From contig JAPYMA010001383.1 in NCBI GenBank assembly GCA_035041965.1, positions 31,312-95,311 on the forward strand: a DNA stretch of 64,000 nucleotides, written 5' to 3'. The position numbers were made by a program, and so were the translations under genes. This DNA is from Anisakis pegreffii (lineage: Eukaryota > Nematoda > Chromadorea > Rhabditida > Anisakidae). The notes under the pieces were generated by a model. It did not search any database. It had not been told where the DNA came from and was given only the letters and a program-made list of their open reading frames with translations. Positions within the stretch are counted from its first letter, which is position 1. Every line of letters starts with the position of its first letter. Shown here piece by piece: positions 10,856 through 24,955 of this stretch.

Positions 10856-13800
10856 CTGGCCATTCTTTGCTTCGTTTGACTGACTTGAATTCATGATCTC
10901 TTTTGTTGCCTTTCAAATTATTTGTTATTTTGATTGTTATTGTTCTGATAAGACGTTTATTATTGTGTTTTATTACATTGAGTCATCACCGTTGTGGGAT
11001 GGCGAAATGGACCTCCTTCATACATGCACTAGAGTAATTATTGATTTTCGCCTTCTTTTTGCCACTGCAACCGATTTTTTTGTAATGAAAACTTATTATC
11101 CCCATTCTTATCATGTTTTTCCCAGTAACACGTCCGCTTAGAGGGAAGTGAAATTGTTTTCGTATCAATGCAATAACACTGCAACTACTTCTGGTTTATT
11201 TACTCTTATTTTGATCGAATTTCAAATTCTGTCTTGAAAACTAAAAATTCGATTTAAATATTTGGTCATAAATTTGTTGAATAATACGTATGGTTATATT
11301 TCGATAATTTCCGATTTTCAAATCCTTCTGTAATGTTCATGTGACTACACTCATTACTATTATTTATTGATGCACCAACACGGATTTGAAGTTCGTGTTT
11401 TTTCATTCATCAGCGATTATTTTGATGTTATTAATCGTTTGATTGTGTTACATTTTTAGTTGATGTTGTTTTGGGTATGTTGAGTTGTTTGAAAAGTTAT
11501 CGGCAACGAAGTTTCTTATATCATTTTGTTTCTTTGAAGGAATTTTGTTTACATTTTACATCTAATTTAGTTAATTTAATATCTGAATTTGTACCATCTC
11601 TGACCATTCAAAAGCGGATAATAGTAGTACTGAAAAGGAATGAATTAAAATTTTCGAAAGCGAATGATACTCATTGAAACTTTGCTGTTATATGCATAAT
11701 TACAAGAATAAAGTGGCGCGGCACATTTGTCGAATTGTTTTGTTTTGTTTCGATCGAATATGAGACGTTATTCAACCGTCGTCCATACTTCTATTAGCAA
11801 AATGATTTTAGCGTTGGCGTTAAAACCGCCGTGTACAATCTGTATGAACTGCGATCCAAATCAGTGCCCTGCTATTTATACAGGGTTTCGATTGAATTTT
11901 TTCTTGATCCTCTTCGTGAGTGTCAAATTTTGTTCATTGTTATACATGTCTAGTGATAGTTTTGTTGGCATTCAAACGTGTGATTGAATGATAGCGAGCG
12001 AATCGCATTCATTCTCTTATGTGCATTCGATTTAGCATTCACTCGATTATGAATGATGGTTGCAAGTTGTTGAGTAGTGATTGATAGTAGGTTAATTGTA
12101 ATCAATTGATTGAGTGGAAGACGAGCGGTGAGTTGGTTGTGCTTATGCTTTTATCAGTTATGAATGTGTAACGAATGAAATGAAGTTTTCACAAGTTCAG
12201 TTGAGAGCATTCGTTGTACGTTTGTGCACATTCTGATGTATAATTCATTTGACTGGGAAATTGTGATGTGTGTGCTTTTCGTTAGAAATGAGAGTATTTG
12301 TAGTGATGTAGGTGTGAGTGTGTGAGTTAGATACGGTTTAGATTGTGTTTTTGGTGGTTGAATGCTTTTTTGGGGAATGCGATGTAATCAATGCTCAGTT
12401 GTATTTGTAGACGCAGCTTATGAATATGATGAACGTATCAATTCATCAACTGTTTGTTTGGTTGTGTTTCTTTTTGCTTTTTCGACATGATACTAAATTA
12501 ATTCCCAGAAAAGTGTCTTACATGTTAATGACGATGTTGCTCGCTCTGAATGAAGTAAGTGGCTAATTGATCTTTTTTTTTTGGCTCATTCGGAGTGCAT
12601 AATAATCGCATAATGTTGTTGGGTAATCATAAAATATTGTTTTATAAATAGCAACAGTAAAAAGTTGCTACATAAGTTGGAATGGAATAGGATAGTTAAA
12701 AAATAAATTTTTTCATTAGGATAATTTGAATTATTCCTGATGTTTTAGTCAAAATGTAGGGCTGGGGTCGGTCTTAGTAATAAAGGATTTTTCTCTTGAA
12801 ATTTGATCACAACTTTTTGATCGATTTCTCTTGGTCATTTGATCAGTCATTTATTCAGCAAAGTTTTCTTGGTAATGGTCGCGACTTTATCCGTTTAATT
12901 TCTTTTATCCTTATTAATTCTTTTTTTAAAAATCTTCTATATATTCTGTCATTGCGTGTCAGTTCATAGTTTATTATTTTTTCGAATGAAATCATATGTC
13001 ATACTTTGACTTGTTTTAAAAGGAGATTGTTATATGGAAAAACCGAAGATGGCTTCATATTCCGTTTGTGCAGATATTTCGCCCTCTGAGTTAGGTGCTA
13101 TTGTAGATTTTGATCATTCAAGGATTGATACCTCTCGTGCTAATCACCGATCATTCTCATGACATATAAGTGGAGTAAAGAAGACCAGAAAAGAAATTTC
13201 ATGATGGAAATTCTGTGAATGGAATCGTTGCAGAGTTGCTTGCTCGCAACGACATGTCTGTCTCTTTCAGTGAATTCTGCTTGTAGCTCTGTGCGAACAG
13301 TGAGTGCAAATAAATGACTCACAGCAGAAATCTGTCGTTATTTGATGAGATTATGATCAGCTTGAGTGATTTTCTTTTTGTTTCCTTCCAAAATACTGAT
13401 TTGAGTGCTTATTGATTTTGTGTGTTGATTTAAGAAAGTGTGTGTTTTTTACTGATACGTGTGTGTTTATGATAAGAATGTAATAGACCCGATTTCTAGA
13501 ATATTATTCCACGCAGATTCATTCGATGTTATGGTATTGTCTGTTGATTCATTTTTTGTGTTGCTGATCTGCGTTGCATTGCTCATCATTATGATGATAA
13601 CTTTATCATAACGTGCAGCTGTTCATTGCTTCCAGTAACAAATTAATTCACAACACGTAAACTTCTCAGTTTCATTCGTTCACTTCAGTTCCTCGTCATC
13701 TCGTTGATTGTCTTGCAGTCATTCTCCGCCAACGTTTATTTCCAATTATTTTCCTTGTTTCATCTTTTGCTGCGAATGTTTCGAAGGAATGGTCATTGCC

Positions 13801-14278
13801 TAACCATCTAGCTTCCGTTATTTTCCATCTAATGATTTCCGGGATACTTTTGGTTTTGCTGTTATGATTTCATAAAATGTTTGTTATCATTTTGTTTGAA
13901 TGAATGTAAACCCTTCGAAAAGTGTAAATGTTGAAAATGCATATCACTCAGAGTGAAATTGAGCAAGTCAAGTGTTCCGCTCGATTTCAACTTTCTGGAA
14001 GTGCTGCTTTTCGTTGGGAGTTTTGATTATTTAAATGAGCCGTTAATGATTATTTGTTGATGACTTTGATTGAGTTATGATTTGTGTTGATTCAAGCCGT
14101 TCGATGTCATTCGTTAGACTGCTGCGGATGTGAATACATGTCCACTGATCACTGCTTGCGTTTCAGATAAAACTTCAGCATAGTAATCGTATCACTGTGA
14201 TATATTCAGTTTGTGGTGTTCATTACTTGGCATTTATAACACGCCACCAAACAGCTAGCAGTCTATCTCAATTTGATC
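10856..14278. other. 3' UTR and spacer between BRD7/9 and PAIP1
   Basis: T-rich DNA without a supported gene. The first AATAAA signal noted downstream of BRD7/9 is at 11707-11712, so the 3' UTR could be about 850 bases. Open frames here are short and without homology. Confidence 0.6.
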
Positions 14279-17043
14279 ATGAGCGACTCTAACATGAATC
14301 AACGCTTTCAGTCTCCTCATCATCCACCATATGCGACCAATTCGCTAAATAATGATGCACAATGTAAATTTATTTTATCATCTCATTTTGAAATGTTTTT
14401 TCTAATGTAAAAATTCGGAGTATTCGCTTCTCATTATTATAAACTTTAAAGGAAGTATTTCACAGTGTTTTGTGAAGAGAAATCTTTTTCATGTTTGTGT
14501 TTACAAAATTTTATTCCAAATTTAGCATTATCTTGTGCAATCTATTTTTTCAAATGCTCAGCTTTTAAGCCTGCTTACAAAACGATGTTCATTCGGTCAC
14601 TTTATTAACGCAGATATTAGGTGTTAGGCACAAAGAAACTGTTAGTGATAAATTTTTGAAGCTTGACTACGCGGTATTGGAACTTTACTGAATGCTGTTG
14701 CTGCTATCGTTCATTTCTGATCAAATTAATTTAGTTTGCAGATTATATTTTAGACTGAAAGCCTCAAAATAAATAATTTAATTTTAAGTGTAATGGAATA
14801 AGAGTTATTCTCATATCGCTAAATTTTCGTCATTATTTTTGCTATCATTTTATACAAAAATGACCGTATTGAATTGTTACTATGAACCATGCCAGATATT
14901 TGCCTTCTTGCTGTTCCTCTTATATAATTATCAGTTGGAATTAAAATTGGGAATCGAAAGATTTTTTTTCGATGGATACCCTATCGGTGACCACCGACAG
15001 GGCAAATTTTGGGCATCGGTTGGTGGTCACTGAAGTTCAGTTTGCCAAAGTCACCGACCGACCAGTAATATTCGGTTTTGATGGGTGACACCGAAATCTG
15101 ACCTTCACTTAACAGCGGCCAGTCAGTTACGTTTGGTTTTGAGTTTGCTCAATTCTTTTCGATAGTTTTGAGTTTGCTCGAAACGAGTGCACCAAAATCA
15201 CGATCAATTTTTTGAGAAATCGGAGATTATAGAAAAGTCTCCGCAGCCTTCGCCTTTATATTTCCCAACTAAACATCTAACGTTGACTCCGCATAGACGA
15301 GCAAGGAAATAGAACATACGCAGGCAGCTATTTCACACATTACTCACGATTAACCTAATCCAAATTCCGTCCTTTGCATTTATTTGGTAAATGCCACACT
15401 TGCACATTAACGTCTGCATCTCTTTAGCTGAGAATTACCCTCTAGCGTCAGTTCCCGCAGATTTGTCTGCGTCCGACCTCGCATCACCTCTGCTGAAGCA
15501 TGACATATAGTGTACTGCGGTTACAACGAAGGCGAACGTGTTCATCAGTCGGTAGTCATCGATCAGCGAGCAATTTGGTGGCTATCGATCGAGCAGTCGC
15601 GTTCGGTTTTTGTCAGTGATCACCGATTTTCGAGGCCACTGACAGAAATTCGGTGCAAGTGACCGAAATTCGGTTGTAACCGACTCAACTCTAATTAGAA
15701 TGAGTTTTGAGTAAAATTGAAATTTATTTCCGCAGTATCAGTGTTTGGAGTAAGTTCATTTGATTTTATCGAGAACAGCTGAGTAATCATATCTGTTTTG
15801 TTGTTGCTTTCAGATTATCCCCCACTTCCACCATGCACAGTGTCATCGCAGACCACTCAGTTGAACATTATCGGTCAATCAAAAGGATTCGATTTTAGCA
15901 AAACCACAGGTGTAGCACCCTTCCAGCCCTCATCAACATATGTTATGGTAATGCTTCGAATTGTTGTTTTTGTATAGAAACTCCGAAATGTCATATTGTC
16001 AATTTTTTCAAATTGAACATAAGTTTCAAAAATAACCTGAATTCGAACCTATAATAGTTCAGTTGTCATGTCATGTTTATTTTAACACCTCTATGTTCAT
16101 AATTATGATCGTTGTTTCGAACATCTCTTAGGTTTTGCATCTGTAAAGGTTTTCTTGAGTCAGCAGGAAAGTATTTCTGCTTTTTGGGTCAACAGGAAAG
16201 TATTTTAAAGATACTCCCTTTATATCAGTGCTTAACTGGAATATTGATGAACATTAATCGTTTTCAGTCGCAACAAACCATGCCAGCGTATACGGATGCA
16301 GCAGTGTATGAAGAGAACGCATATCCATCAGCCACAATGAACAACTATGGAGCGGTACGTTATCTTGATATTATTTTGAGTCAACAAGGGATTTCACTTG
16401 TATTGAATCGATTATCGATTAATTGACGATTAATTATCGACATTGATCGATCATTTTGAATGTTTTACATAATCCCTTTTTGTTATGTCCTACTGTTGTC
16501 TCTTGATGTATCATTTGCTTTCTTCTCGAATAATCCTATGAAACCTTTAGAAAATTTCTCTCCTCGGGACTATGTTTTCTTGACTCGTCCATATTAATTT
16601 TTCTAAATGGTAATCGTTGTTTTGATTTTTCAGCTATGAAAGCCATTGCTGTTATTGATTATTTCATTCAGTTTTTCAACTAGTTAATTTTGTATTTTAT
16701 GATAGATGAAATTAATGAATTTTCAGTTTATTTTTCTGCTTTATACTTTATCTGTTCTTGATTGAAAAAGTTTCTGAAAGCAAAATACATAATTAGATAA
16801 TTGATTGATGTATTTTTCTGAACGCTGATTGCGAAAGCAATCTTGTACAAAAAGCTTCACCGTTTCGTTTCGTTTCACACACTGCAGTTGATTTTTGTTT
16901 TCGAACATTACTCAGTGCAACCACAGAATATGAAAAGTCAGTCTGTACTTGGTACGACATAATTGTTTGACGTTGATTTTATCAAAAAATGAAACTGATT
17001 CAGTTTTTCTGTGGCATTTCGACAGCAACTGAATCACTATCAC

Positions 17044-17115
<72 letters not shown>

Positions 17116-20100
17116 GCTCATCATTAGTAGTGCAGTTGCTTGTTCTAGTACATCTATAAAAGCGAGACGAATTGCATTCAATGATGTTTACAGTAAGTCG
17201 TATATATATATATATATATATAGAAACACTGTAATAGCAGATACGATCATGTTATCGTTGAATAGTAAAGATTAGTTGATGGTGTTGTCGCATGATCACT
17301 ATTATCATTGTCGTACGTTGAGATTTATTCATCGATCCATTATCATTGTCATGTCTGATTTTCATCTAATGAAATTGTTCATAATGTTAGTTGTATTGCA
17401 CCGTTCTGTCAGCAATGCTTGTCATGATAAAATAATCTTTGTTTTAATATAATTTCGTTAATTCTGTCAGCAATGCTTATTATAGTAAAAAAAGTTTAAT
17501 TTCATATCTCATTTTAATCTTTTGATAATTGAGAACGATTACAAAGGATTAATAATTATTTGTAAGCGATTACTTTATTGTAGTGTTTCGAAAGCAATTT
17601 ATATCCGATGTCGTAAGGTTATGCTCTAGATATGTTTGCATTCATACACATTCATGTTTCATTTGCCATTTCATTGCAACTTTTGAGAGTTCATTAGCAC
17701 TGCAATCGTTTCACTCGAGTGTACGAATTGTTCTGAATACTGAATTTGACTTTTGATGAAAAATTTTCACCTTGTTTCTTGTGTTCATACGATGAGATGA
17801 CTGAATTTGTTTCCTTTTTTTGCGTAGAATTCGAATCGTGGTCGTCGTGTCCTTGATCTAAATGCTACAAATGGTCTAAATGATTGCGCTGCATCACTTC
17901 TTACCTCTTTTCCTCCGTCTAGTACCATCCATTCGCGTGTCACTTCATCTCATCTTCATTTTGATGTTTGTAATACTTTCACTGGACGAATTTTATTGTT
18001 TGCTTGCTGGATAAGCTGATGTGGGCACGGTTTCGTGAGTCGTTTATTATCGTCGTTAAGTTTTTCGTGTAAGAATTAATGAAATTTGAGAAAGTTTATT
18101 GAATTAGGATGCACGATACGCGTTAAAAAGTGATATTATGAGAGGATTTAAGCACATGTTGCAAGTGCAGTGTGTACGAGTGCTCTCTCGTATTGATTAT
18201 CAAGTGTAGAAAAAATAGACGAATTAGCTACAATAAACCGAAAAAGTGAGCAAGTTCAAGCCCGAAATTCACGTTTATCGCCGATAATTTTCATCTAGGT
18301 TTAACAGTTTCACTAACTTTTTAGTTTACAAATCATGCAGTATCAGCGTCAACAATTTGGTTAATGTGAGCACTTGTGTGCATAAGTCATTCAATATTCG
18401 ATGCACTTGCTGTTAAAAGATACTGCTGATGATAACGTCGCATGTTTGACAATTGTTGCAAGTTTTCCTTATTTATAAGGCACCTGGCGGTAATTGGTGA
18501 ATCAGAGCAACAAATATTATATTTTTAATGGGCAGATGGGTAATCTTTTATCAACAGCATAACTGTCAGCGTCGAATGCATATTAAATGTCAAAAAAACT
18601 AAGATAAGATAGGTTAATGCAGCCTGGACTGAAAGCACCTAAATCGACAGATGAATCGAATCGATCGTGAAATTGATCAGCTCCGAACGCAAAATGCCGT
18701 TCACTGCATTATTCCCATTTGCGCATCTCTCATAGTTTCTCTCTTTCTTTGTCGATTGATCATCATCGTTGTCATTGCACTTTGCTCATTTTGGTGCTTG
18801 TTGCCTGTCTTCATCGATCGTCTACTTCATGTGCACGAGCGTTGTGCGATCAGCTGCTGCAGTGTTGCACTGTGCATTGTAAAAGCAGCGTTTTGCCTTT
18901 ATCCCATCGTTCTTTGGATGATTCTCGTAATGTTTTCATCGATTGAATTTGTTCTATTCTAACTTTATTGGTAGTTGTGATTATGACCACTATTGTTGCT
19001 GTGAAAAACCAGTTTAAACTCTCTCACCTCATATATACTGTCTGTTATTTCAGTTTGTTCCGTTAATGACTTATTTTTTCATAATTATTGACAATGTGCC
19101 GTTTGATTGACAATTCGATCGTATGTCATTAATATCAGTGGTGGGGTGCATGTTTTCTTCTTTGAAAATGATTGAGTTTGCAGTTTGGTCATCAAACGCC
19201 AGCACAATTCACGTCATACATGGACCCAGTTGGAGATGATGCGGCTGAGCTGAACGCTTTAGCGTTCGAATCGATGTTCGATACAGGTTTAGCCCTTACC
19301 GCAGAACCGCCGTTTGCTTTACCGAGGGAGTTGTGTGCCAAAATGATGTACAGCAAGAATGCTGCTCTTCTGCAAGAGGTACTTTTTCGTTTCGATTTTA
19401 TCTATACACTTGCGTATTTGCTTGCTTTTCTGTGTGATGATGCAAGTTTAGGTGCAAGTCGGTTTGGAACAGTTGATTAAGCAACCCGAAGAATTTGACG
19501 CTTGGTCAGGAGCGATACGAACTCGGCTCGTCGAGAAGATGATAACACCAGAAGCACTCAGTCTTACAGCCGAAATGATCATTCAGATGGTTAGGAATCA
19601 ATCTTTATGAGTCGAAGATTAATACATATGCGATATCTTCATTTCGTTTTTTTTAAAATATTTAATACGAGCATGCGCATGTTGATCATTCTGGTAGTAT
19701 TCTTGTTTATTATTTCATTGATAGCTGCCTACTCGAAAAGCAACTTAAATGAATGGTAGAATTAGCAATAAGAACTAATTCAGGCTGCACTCAAGTCTGG
19801 TGTACAATATGGCTTTGCTCGTCTTTGTGTGTATCTTTGCACGGAAGTGCAAAACTTTCGACAAAATAATCTTCTACCGATGTTGCATAGATATCATGAG
19901 CAAAATCGTAAGCACATGCCAACTGAACAACAACAGAATCTATTGTTATTCTTTGCTGAACTTTATGAGAAACTGGAATTGGTTAGTTTGTTGCAGTTAT
20001 CGTTTGTAATCTTCTGATGAATTTCGTTCTGAAAATTTCCAAATATTGGTGCATTGGTGTTTCATAACGATTGGCGAATTACGTTTATCTTTAGTCACCC

Positions 20101-21762
20101 TCTCTTAACGTTATATATTGTGGATGGTGTCAAGATAAAGTGGAGTTTAGTGTTAGTTAAATGAACTGATTTAGTTTGTCATGAGAATTAATTGTGATGG
20201 TGTGTTTACTTGATAGCTCATCTTCGAAAAGTGATAATTTAGGCTGGTGGTGCACGAATCGCAGTAATGGGAGATGCAATATTCGAGCAGATTGAAAGTA
20301 TGTTAGATATGCAAGCGAAAATCCAAGATTCGTCCGTAAGAACGGTTATACAAGTGCTTAAAGTAAGTGTTTGCTGAGGTTTTTTTCTCAGTAATTAAGT
20401 TCTGACCGCCTGCTCTTATATTGAATCTATTGTCTGTTACCTCATTACTTTCATCAAATCAATAAATTCATTAGTCTTATTTTGAGTATTTGTTTGATAA
20501 TATTAAATATTTGTTATATAACGACACCAATGTTTAATTCGATCTCGTGTTTACGGATCTGTCAAACCATGAGAGGTTCTTTTTAAATTGATTTCGTTTT
20601 CGTTAAACTAATTGGATTAAAGGATTAAACAGGGTTAATAAATGCCGAAGCAAGGTGAAACGATTGTGGTTGCTTAAAACTGAAAAATGAGACAGTTGAA
20701 GGAAAGTGAATTTGAAAAAATGCCGATGAAATAAAAGTGCAAATGCATTGTTAATTAAGTAAAGTGAATGGTGAACAAAACGTATATCTGTTTTAGTTGG
20801 ATGGTCGACATTTGGAATGTGGTGAAAAAGGTGTGGCACGAGTAGACGAAGTATTCACTAAACTTAACGCCTTTGCCAAAGGGCATCCAGCATTGAGCGA
20901 GTGAATATCCATTTATTCATTTATTTTTTATTATTATTATTATTAAAAAGATCATAATTGTTGTTATATTTCACGATCCCAGAAGCGCTAAGAATTTCTG
21001 TTTGTTTACATGTCAATTATGCGGAAATGTTCTTCTCTCATCTGTGATGTAAAACCTTTTGCAAGCTTAAATTGATGTTTGTTTTTTTGTCATTTCAGCT
21101 CAGTCAAACAGCAAATTGTGAATTTATCAGCGTTTCGCGAGAGCAACTGGGGCTTGAAAAATCAAGAAACTTTTAAGGTGAGATGAATGTTGCATCTCGT
21201 AATAAATGCAACTATGCAACCTGCCAATATTATTCTGTCTCGCTCTCCCAGCTGATGAAAATGGTACGCTAAAGGTTCATTGATTTTGCAGTCTCATCTA
21301 CACGTAGATAGCAGTGCAATAATAACACCATCAAGTTCGTCTGGTGATTTGATAATCGGTCCAGATGGACAGCCGCTAAGTGAAGAGGAGCGTGCATTCG
21401 TGGAGGATAACATCCAAAGAGTGAACAGTGCCGATATGAATAACGAGGAGAATGATTTTTCGGACGATTGCGAGGAATTCCTTATGAATGGCAAGCTATC
21501 ATTGATCTATTCATATACATTCATGTTTTCAACAATGTTGCCGTTTGATTTGCATTTGTGGGAAACGGTTCGAAAACAGATTAACTTACAGCTTTTATTT
21601 TAAGCGATGTCCGAATCGATTATTGCTGAAAATTTGAATAAGTTGAATTTACAAGAAGTGATCGAGATGGATGAAGAAGAGAAAGCTAAAGCAGAGACGC
21701 CAAATGATATCACTTCATTGGCGGATCAAGGAAATGAGAAATCAAATAAATCGAATGAATAA
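14279..21762 (+). CDS. PAIP1-like polyadenylate-binding protein-interacting translation factor
   Basis: Eleven exons keep frame: 14279-14363, 15814-15947, 16268-16354, 19184-19378, 19452-19589, 19784-19981, 20243-20362, 20797-20900, 21099-21177, 21292-21490, 21605-21762, giving 498 aa. The first 110 residues are Pro/Gln/Tyr-rich and disordered. A MIF4G-type helical domain spans about 150-380, with EQLIKQPEEFDAWSGAI, YGFARLCVYLC and LLLFFAELYEKLEL, and closes with ESNWG near 368, where PAIP1 has SSNWG. The tail has IGPDGQPLSEEE and an acidic FSDDCEEFLM segment, like the C-terminal region of PAIP1. PAIP1 bridges PABP and eIF4A/eIF3 to stimulate cap-dependent translation in the cytoplasm. A clear PAM2 motif is not visible. 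The last intron appears to use a GC donor. Introns 1 and 3 are long and repeat-rich. Confidence 0.85.
14970..15690. repeat. TCGGT/ACCGA-rich element in PAIP1 intron 1
   Basis: The block is dense in TCGGTG and CACCGA words and holds a perfect inverted pair GTGACCACC / GGTGGTCAC at 14987 and 15022. Related words return at 15600-15680. It looks like a decayed DNA transposon or MITE. Confidence 0.5.
17044..17114. repeat. (TAT)n microsatellite
   Basis: About 70 bases of uninterrupted ATT/TAT triplets in PAIP1 intron 3. The apparent poly-Ile frame on the other strand is an artefact of this repeat. Confidence 0.95.
17201..17222. repeat. (TA)11 microsatellite
   Basis: Eleven TA dinucleotides just downstream of the TAT repeat, also intronic. 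Confidence 0.95.
17828..18019 (+). other. Possible alternative exon of the PAIP1-like gene
   Basis: The acceptor TTTTTTTGCGTAG at 17815-17827 opens a frame of 63 codons in phase 0, the same phase as the exon ending at 16354, before a stop. It begins NSNRGRRVLDLNATNGL. It could be an alternative last exon giving a short isoform without MIF4G, or a cassette exon if a GT near 17965 is used. It has no recognised domain. Confidence 0.25.
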
Positions 21763-24344
21763 ATGCTCCAGTGGAGCTTTGAATGTATTGAGTTGTTTAG
21801 TAGCATTTCTTCGATTGTTTTAATTCTCAGAGCTTCTTGCATATTCCAATCTGTTTTTATACGTAATTCTCGTTTGGAGATTGCATCAGAATCCAATCAA
21901 ATTGGAGTTCTTTTGCTGGAATATATTCCGTATTGTGCAAATCTTCAAGCATTCAATCAGTTACTATTTCTTTTCGTAATTCTGAAGAAAACTTCAAAAA
22001 AAATTCCTGGGATATAAGGAATTCCAAGTATCGGTTTTCTAATATCATCGAAATTCATGATTTAACTTTCGTTTTCATTCGATTTATTCTCATTTACTAT
22101 GTATTTTTGCAATCATTGTTGCCCACTTCCTCTCATGATTGTATGTAAGTGAACACAAATAATTGAGCCATGTTTGTATACAATAGGCCTGTGGTGTTCT
22201 TTGTTCTCATTTCAGCACTGTTTTAAGTTTGTTTCATTCGTTCATTTATTTGTTTGTTTTCGCGTTTCGTTCTTATTATCTCCCAACAGAAGTAAAGAGC
22301 ATAAAAGTCATCCATTAAGTTAAGAGAGGGTTTGCTCAGTAATTTTATGATTTGACGAAGAATTTTCCCGAAAAGAATGAATCGACTTGATGAACCTGAA
22401 AATTCTGGTTGAAGCTCGCCTGAAACCGATACATCACTGAATTGAAATGCTGCAGTATCTTTTGCAGAAGCATTGCTCTCAGTTTATTCCAGTCTATGGA
22501 AACTGATAAATTTTTTCATTTGAAAATGGTGATTGTATTTGTGCATTAGTTCAATAAAGTGACAAATCAGATTTCCAATTGGTTTTGTAATGATGCTGTG
22601 TTATTCGTTGAACTATTCCCATCATCGCTATTGTATCGTAAGGAGTTTCGGGTCCATCAAGTTCAGTCGTAAAGATGTGCTTTATTATGAGATTTGATTG
22701 AGTTCTTTCTGGGCACCGTTCAAATGCTAATTTTAATTTATCAGCGACTTCATCAGTATTTTTCATACAATATCATTCATACGCAATCTCAGCAAACCAA
22801 TTGTGTGTTGTTCTATTCGTGATATTCTATTCATACGAATATGTGCTTATTGTAACTTTCACCTATCTGTTCAATTAATTTGTATCAATGAATATTCATT
22901 TGAATAGCGAAATCGTAGTATTTCATTTTTTCTGTACAAGCATTTCGGAAAACGTTATGGCCAAAATTTTTTCGCAGGATTATTATTAATTATCATTTTA
23001 ATGAGAAATTCATAGTCCTGTATAATCTTGTGCCACTTCTAATCAGAGCCGCTCCCCTATCGATTTTTTCATTGAAATATGTTTACCCGTAGTAAGTTTA
23101 TCGGTAATATGAAGCTAGGAAAGGTCATTTGATTGGATGTTGTCAACTTCAGAAATAGATCTCTCTTATTTTCCGTTAACTAAAATAATTCTCTTTAGAG
23201 ACGTACTGATGATAAAGGGGATTTTGAGTTTTTTCCAACAAACAGAATACAGTAAGTATACCTCATTAATTAATAAATTTGTAATCGAAGTTCATGTTCT
23301 TTGAATGTTGTTACATTCGAATGTTTTCTTCATAATATTTGTCGCTTTTCGTAACCAAAGTTTTGTTTATATTGGTGTTTAAGTGCTTATCTTATTGAAT
23401 GTGAATTATATAGATTGATATGTTTTTGAGCAGTTGCAGTTCTCATTTTTTCAGATTCGAGTTGGGATGGTTCATAACTATTAAATATGACGAATGTGCT
23501 GTGCTGTAAGTATCGCTATGAAATGAATGTCGATGAATTAATGTTATCATTATCACAGCAAATTGTTTGTGTGTTTTGTATGAACGGAGTGCGAAGTGTT
23601 CTGTTGCTAACAGATTGAATATTCACCTGCGACTGTGATATAGAAAAACTGGTCCAAGTTTTAAGGTTCGAACTTATGTCCCTAGTAACAAGTATGAACA
23701 AAAAATTTCTCTCCATCTGAAAACATCGAGTTTTTGTGATGTGGATAATCAGTTGCAGTTGCTTATTGTTAGGTGATGGATGATATAGGAGGAGTTGACT
23801 CGAGATTGCCAACAGAAAGTTTAGCGAGTAGTACTTATTAGGCATGGTTATCTTCAGCGTTTCAAATGCAGTTTTTCTTCTGCAGCGTTGGACCACCGGT
23901 ATTGAGTGTTCGACATCTATGTTTTCAGTATATTTGTGTTTAGATAGGCAAGATATGTGACGAGATTTAACTTTCTTGCTTCAGTTAGTTATCTTCGTTG
24001 AGTTCATGAAGCGTATCATGTTAATAAACACGATGAGGCATAGCAAGGTAGGGTTATGTTTTGAATTTAGGCTGGTCGAGGTAGATCGGGTTTGTGGTAC
24101 TAATCGATCCCAAAAACTATGATTGTAAAGATTCGTATTGAAACGGAAATGCTGCATTACCGTATGTGGGTGACTGATGATTGAATCCGTATCAAGTGGC
24201 ACTGTGTTATTCACAGTTAAACATAGTTCGTTTCAGTTCGATTTTTGAGCAAGCGAGCGCGTTTTTACTATAGTGTACGAGAAAAAAAAGTGGTACATTA
24301 TGATTTGTTGAATTCACACTGAACACTTAACATTAAACAATTCA

Positions 24345-24386
24345 CACATTAAAAGAATTCACAGAATCTTGAATTCTTTTAGTGTG
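24345..24386. repeat. 17-bp near-perfect hairpin
   Basis: The arms CACATTAAAAGAATTCA and TGAATTCTTTTAGTGTG pair at 16 of 17 positions around an 8-base loop. This is a strong foldback and a possible end or whole of a small foldback element. Confidence 0.7.
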
Positions 24387-24469
24387 GTCACACGTAGCAA
24401 TGTGAGAGGTATTTGAAACTAATTAAGTATTCAAAGATTACTGGGTGCATTTTTTGTTGGATAAGGTGA

Positions 24470-24610
24470 CTTAAGACTTCTTAGGCTTGAGGGAAGTTCA
24501 TCACGGGGCTTAGCCTCAAGTTTGCTTCGGGATCCACTCCAGCCAACAATGAAGCTCAAGCCACAGGGACGAAGCTCATCCAGAGTTCAAGCGACTGTTT
24601 GTAGCACTTG
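24470..24610. repeat. Decayed GCTCAAGC-rich dispersed repeat
   Basis: Rich in GCTTGAG, GCCTCAAG and GAAGCTCA words. Similar words occur near 4400, 45365, 50180, 59100 and 59510. This suggests a dispersed non-coding family. Confidence 0.4.
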
Positions 24611-24930
24611 TCTTAGTCGGAGTGAATAAAAATCGAACCGAAACGAATTTTGGGTGAGTGAATAGCACGGTGCCAATTGTCATATATGCACCGTATGCAT
24701 TGTGCATTCGTGAATGTCGACGTGGTGTTCTGAGCATGGAACATGTGTTATGTTAAAGCTGTTATTCGTTAATGGGTCGTTCGTGGGTGGTAATTCGCAT
24801 TTTCGGCGTTTGTCTCTTGCAATCAGTTCCGTTTTTCATTAATTTCATTGTATATTTTAAACGGAATGAATACGTCGCATCAACGTGCTTTTTTAACAAG
24901 TTTATTTCAACACCCAGTTGCCATTAAACT

Positions 24931-24935
24931 TGCAG
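24931..24935 (+). promoter_or_regulatory. Likely acceptor upstream of the DDOST start
   Basis: TTAAACTTGCAG ends 20 bases before the ATG. It may be the trans-splice site or the end of a 5' UTR intron. Confidence 0.4.
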
Positions 24936-24955
24936 GGTATTCGTGCTTGCTCGAG

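Larger units (their letters stand above)
21763..24955. other. Spacer between PAIP1-like and DDOST genes
   Basis: No supported gene. AATAAA at about 22551 is a candidate PAIP1 poly(A) signal. Two long minus-strand open frames (23896-23516 and 24214-23981) lack homology and splice support. A long hairpin sits at 24345-24386 and a decayed repeat at 24470-24610. Confidence 0.55.

Noticed and set aside
16912..17181. Minus-strand frame with a poly-isoleucine run
   Set aside because: Produced by the TAT triplet microsatellite.
18651..18962. Hydrophobic 103-codon frame in PAIP1 intron 3
   Set aside because: No acceptor in phase and no homology; T-rich DNA gives hydrophobic codons by chance.
23640..23700. 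GGTTCGAACTT resembling a tRNA B box
   Set aside because: No A box or cloverleaf arms around it. No tRNA or rRNA gene could be supported anywhere in the window.
23516..24214. Two successive long minus-strand open frames (126 and 77 codons)
   Set aside because: Different frames, no good junction between them and no recognisable motif.
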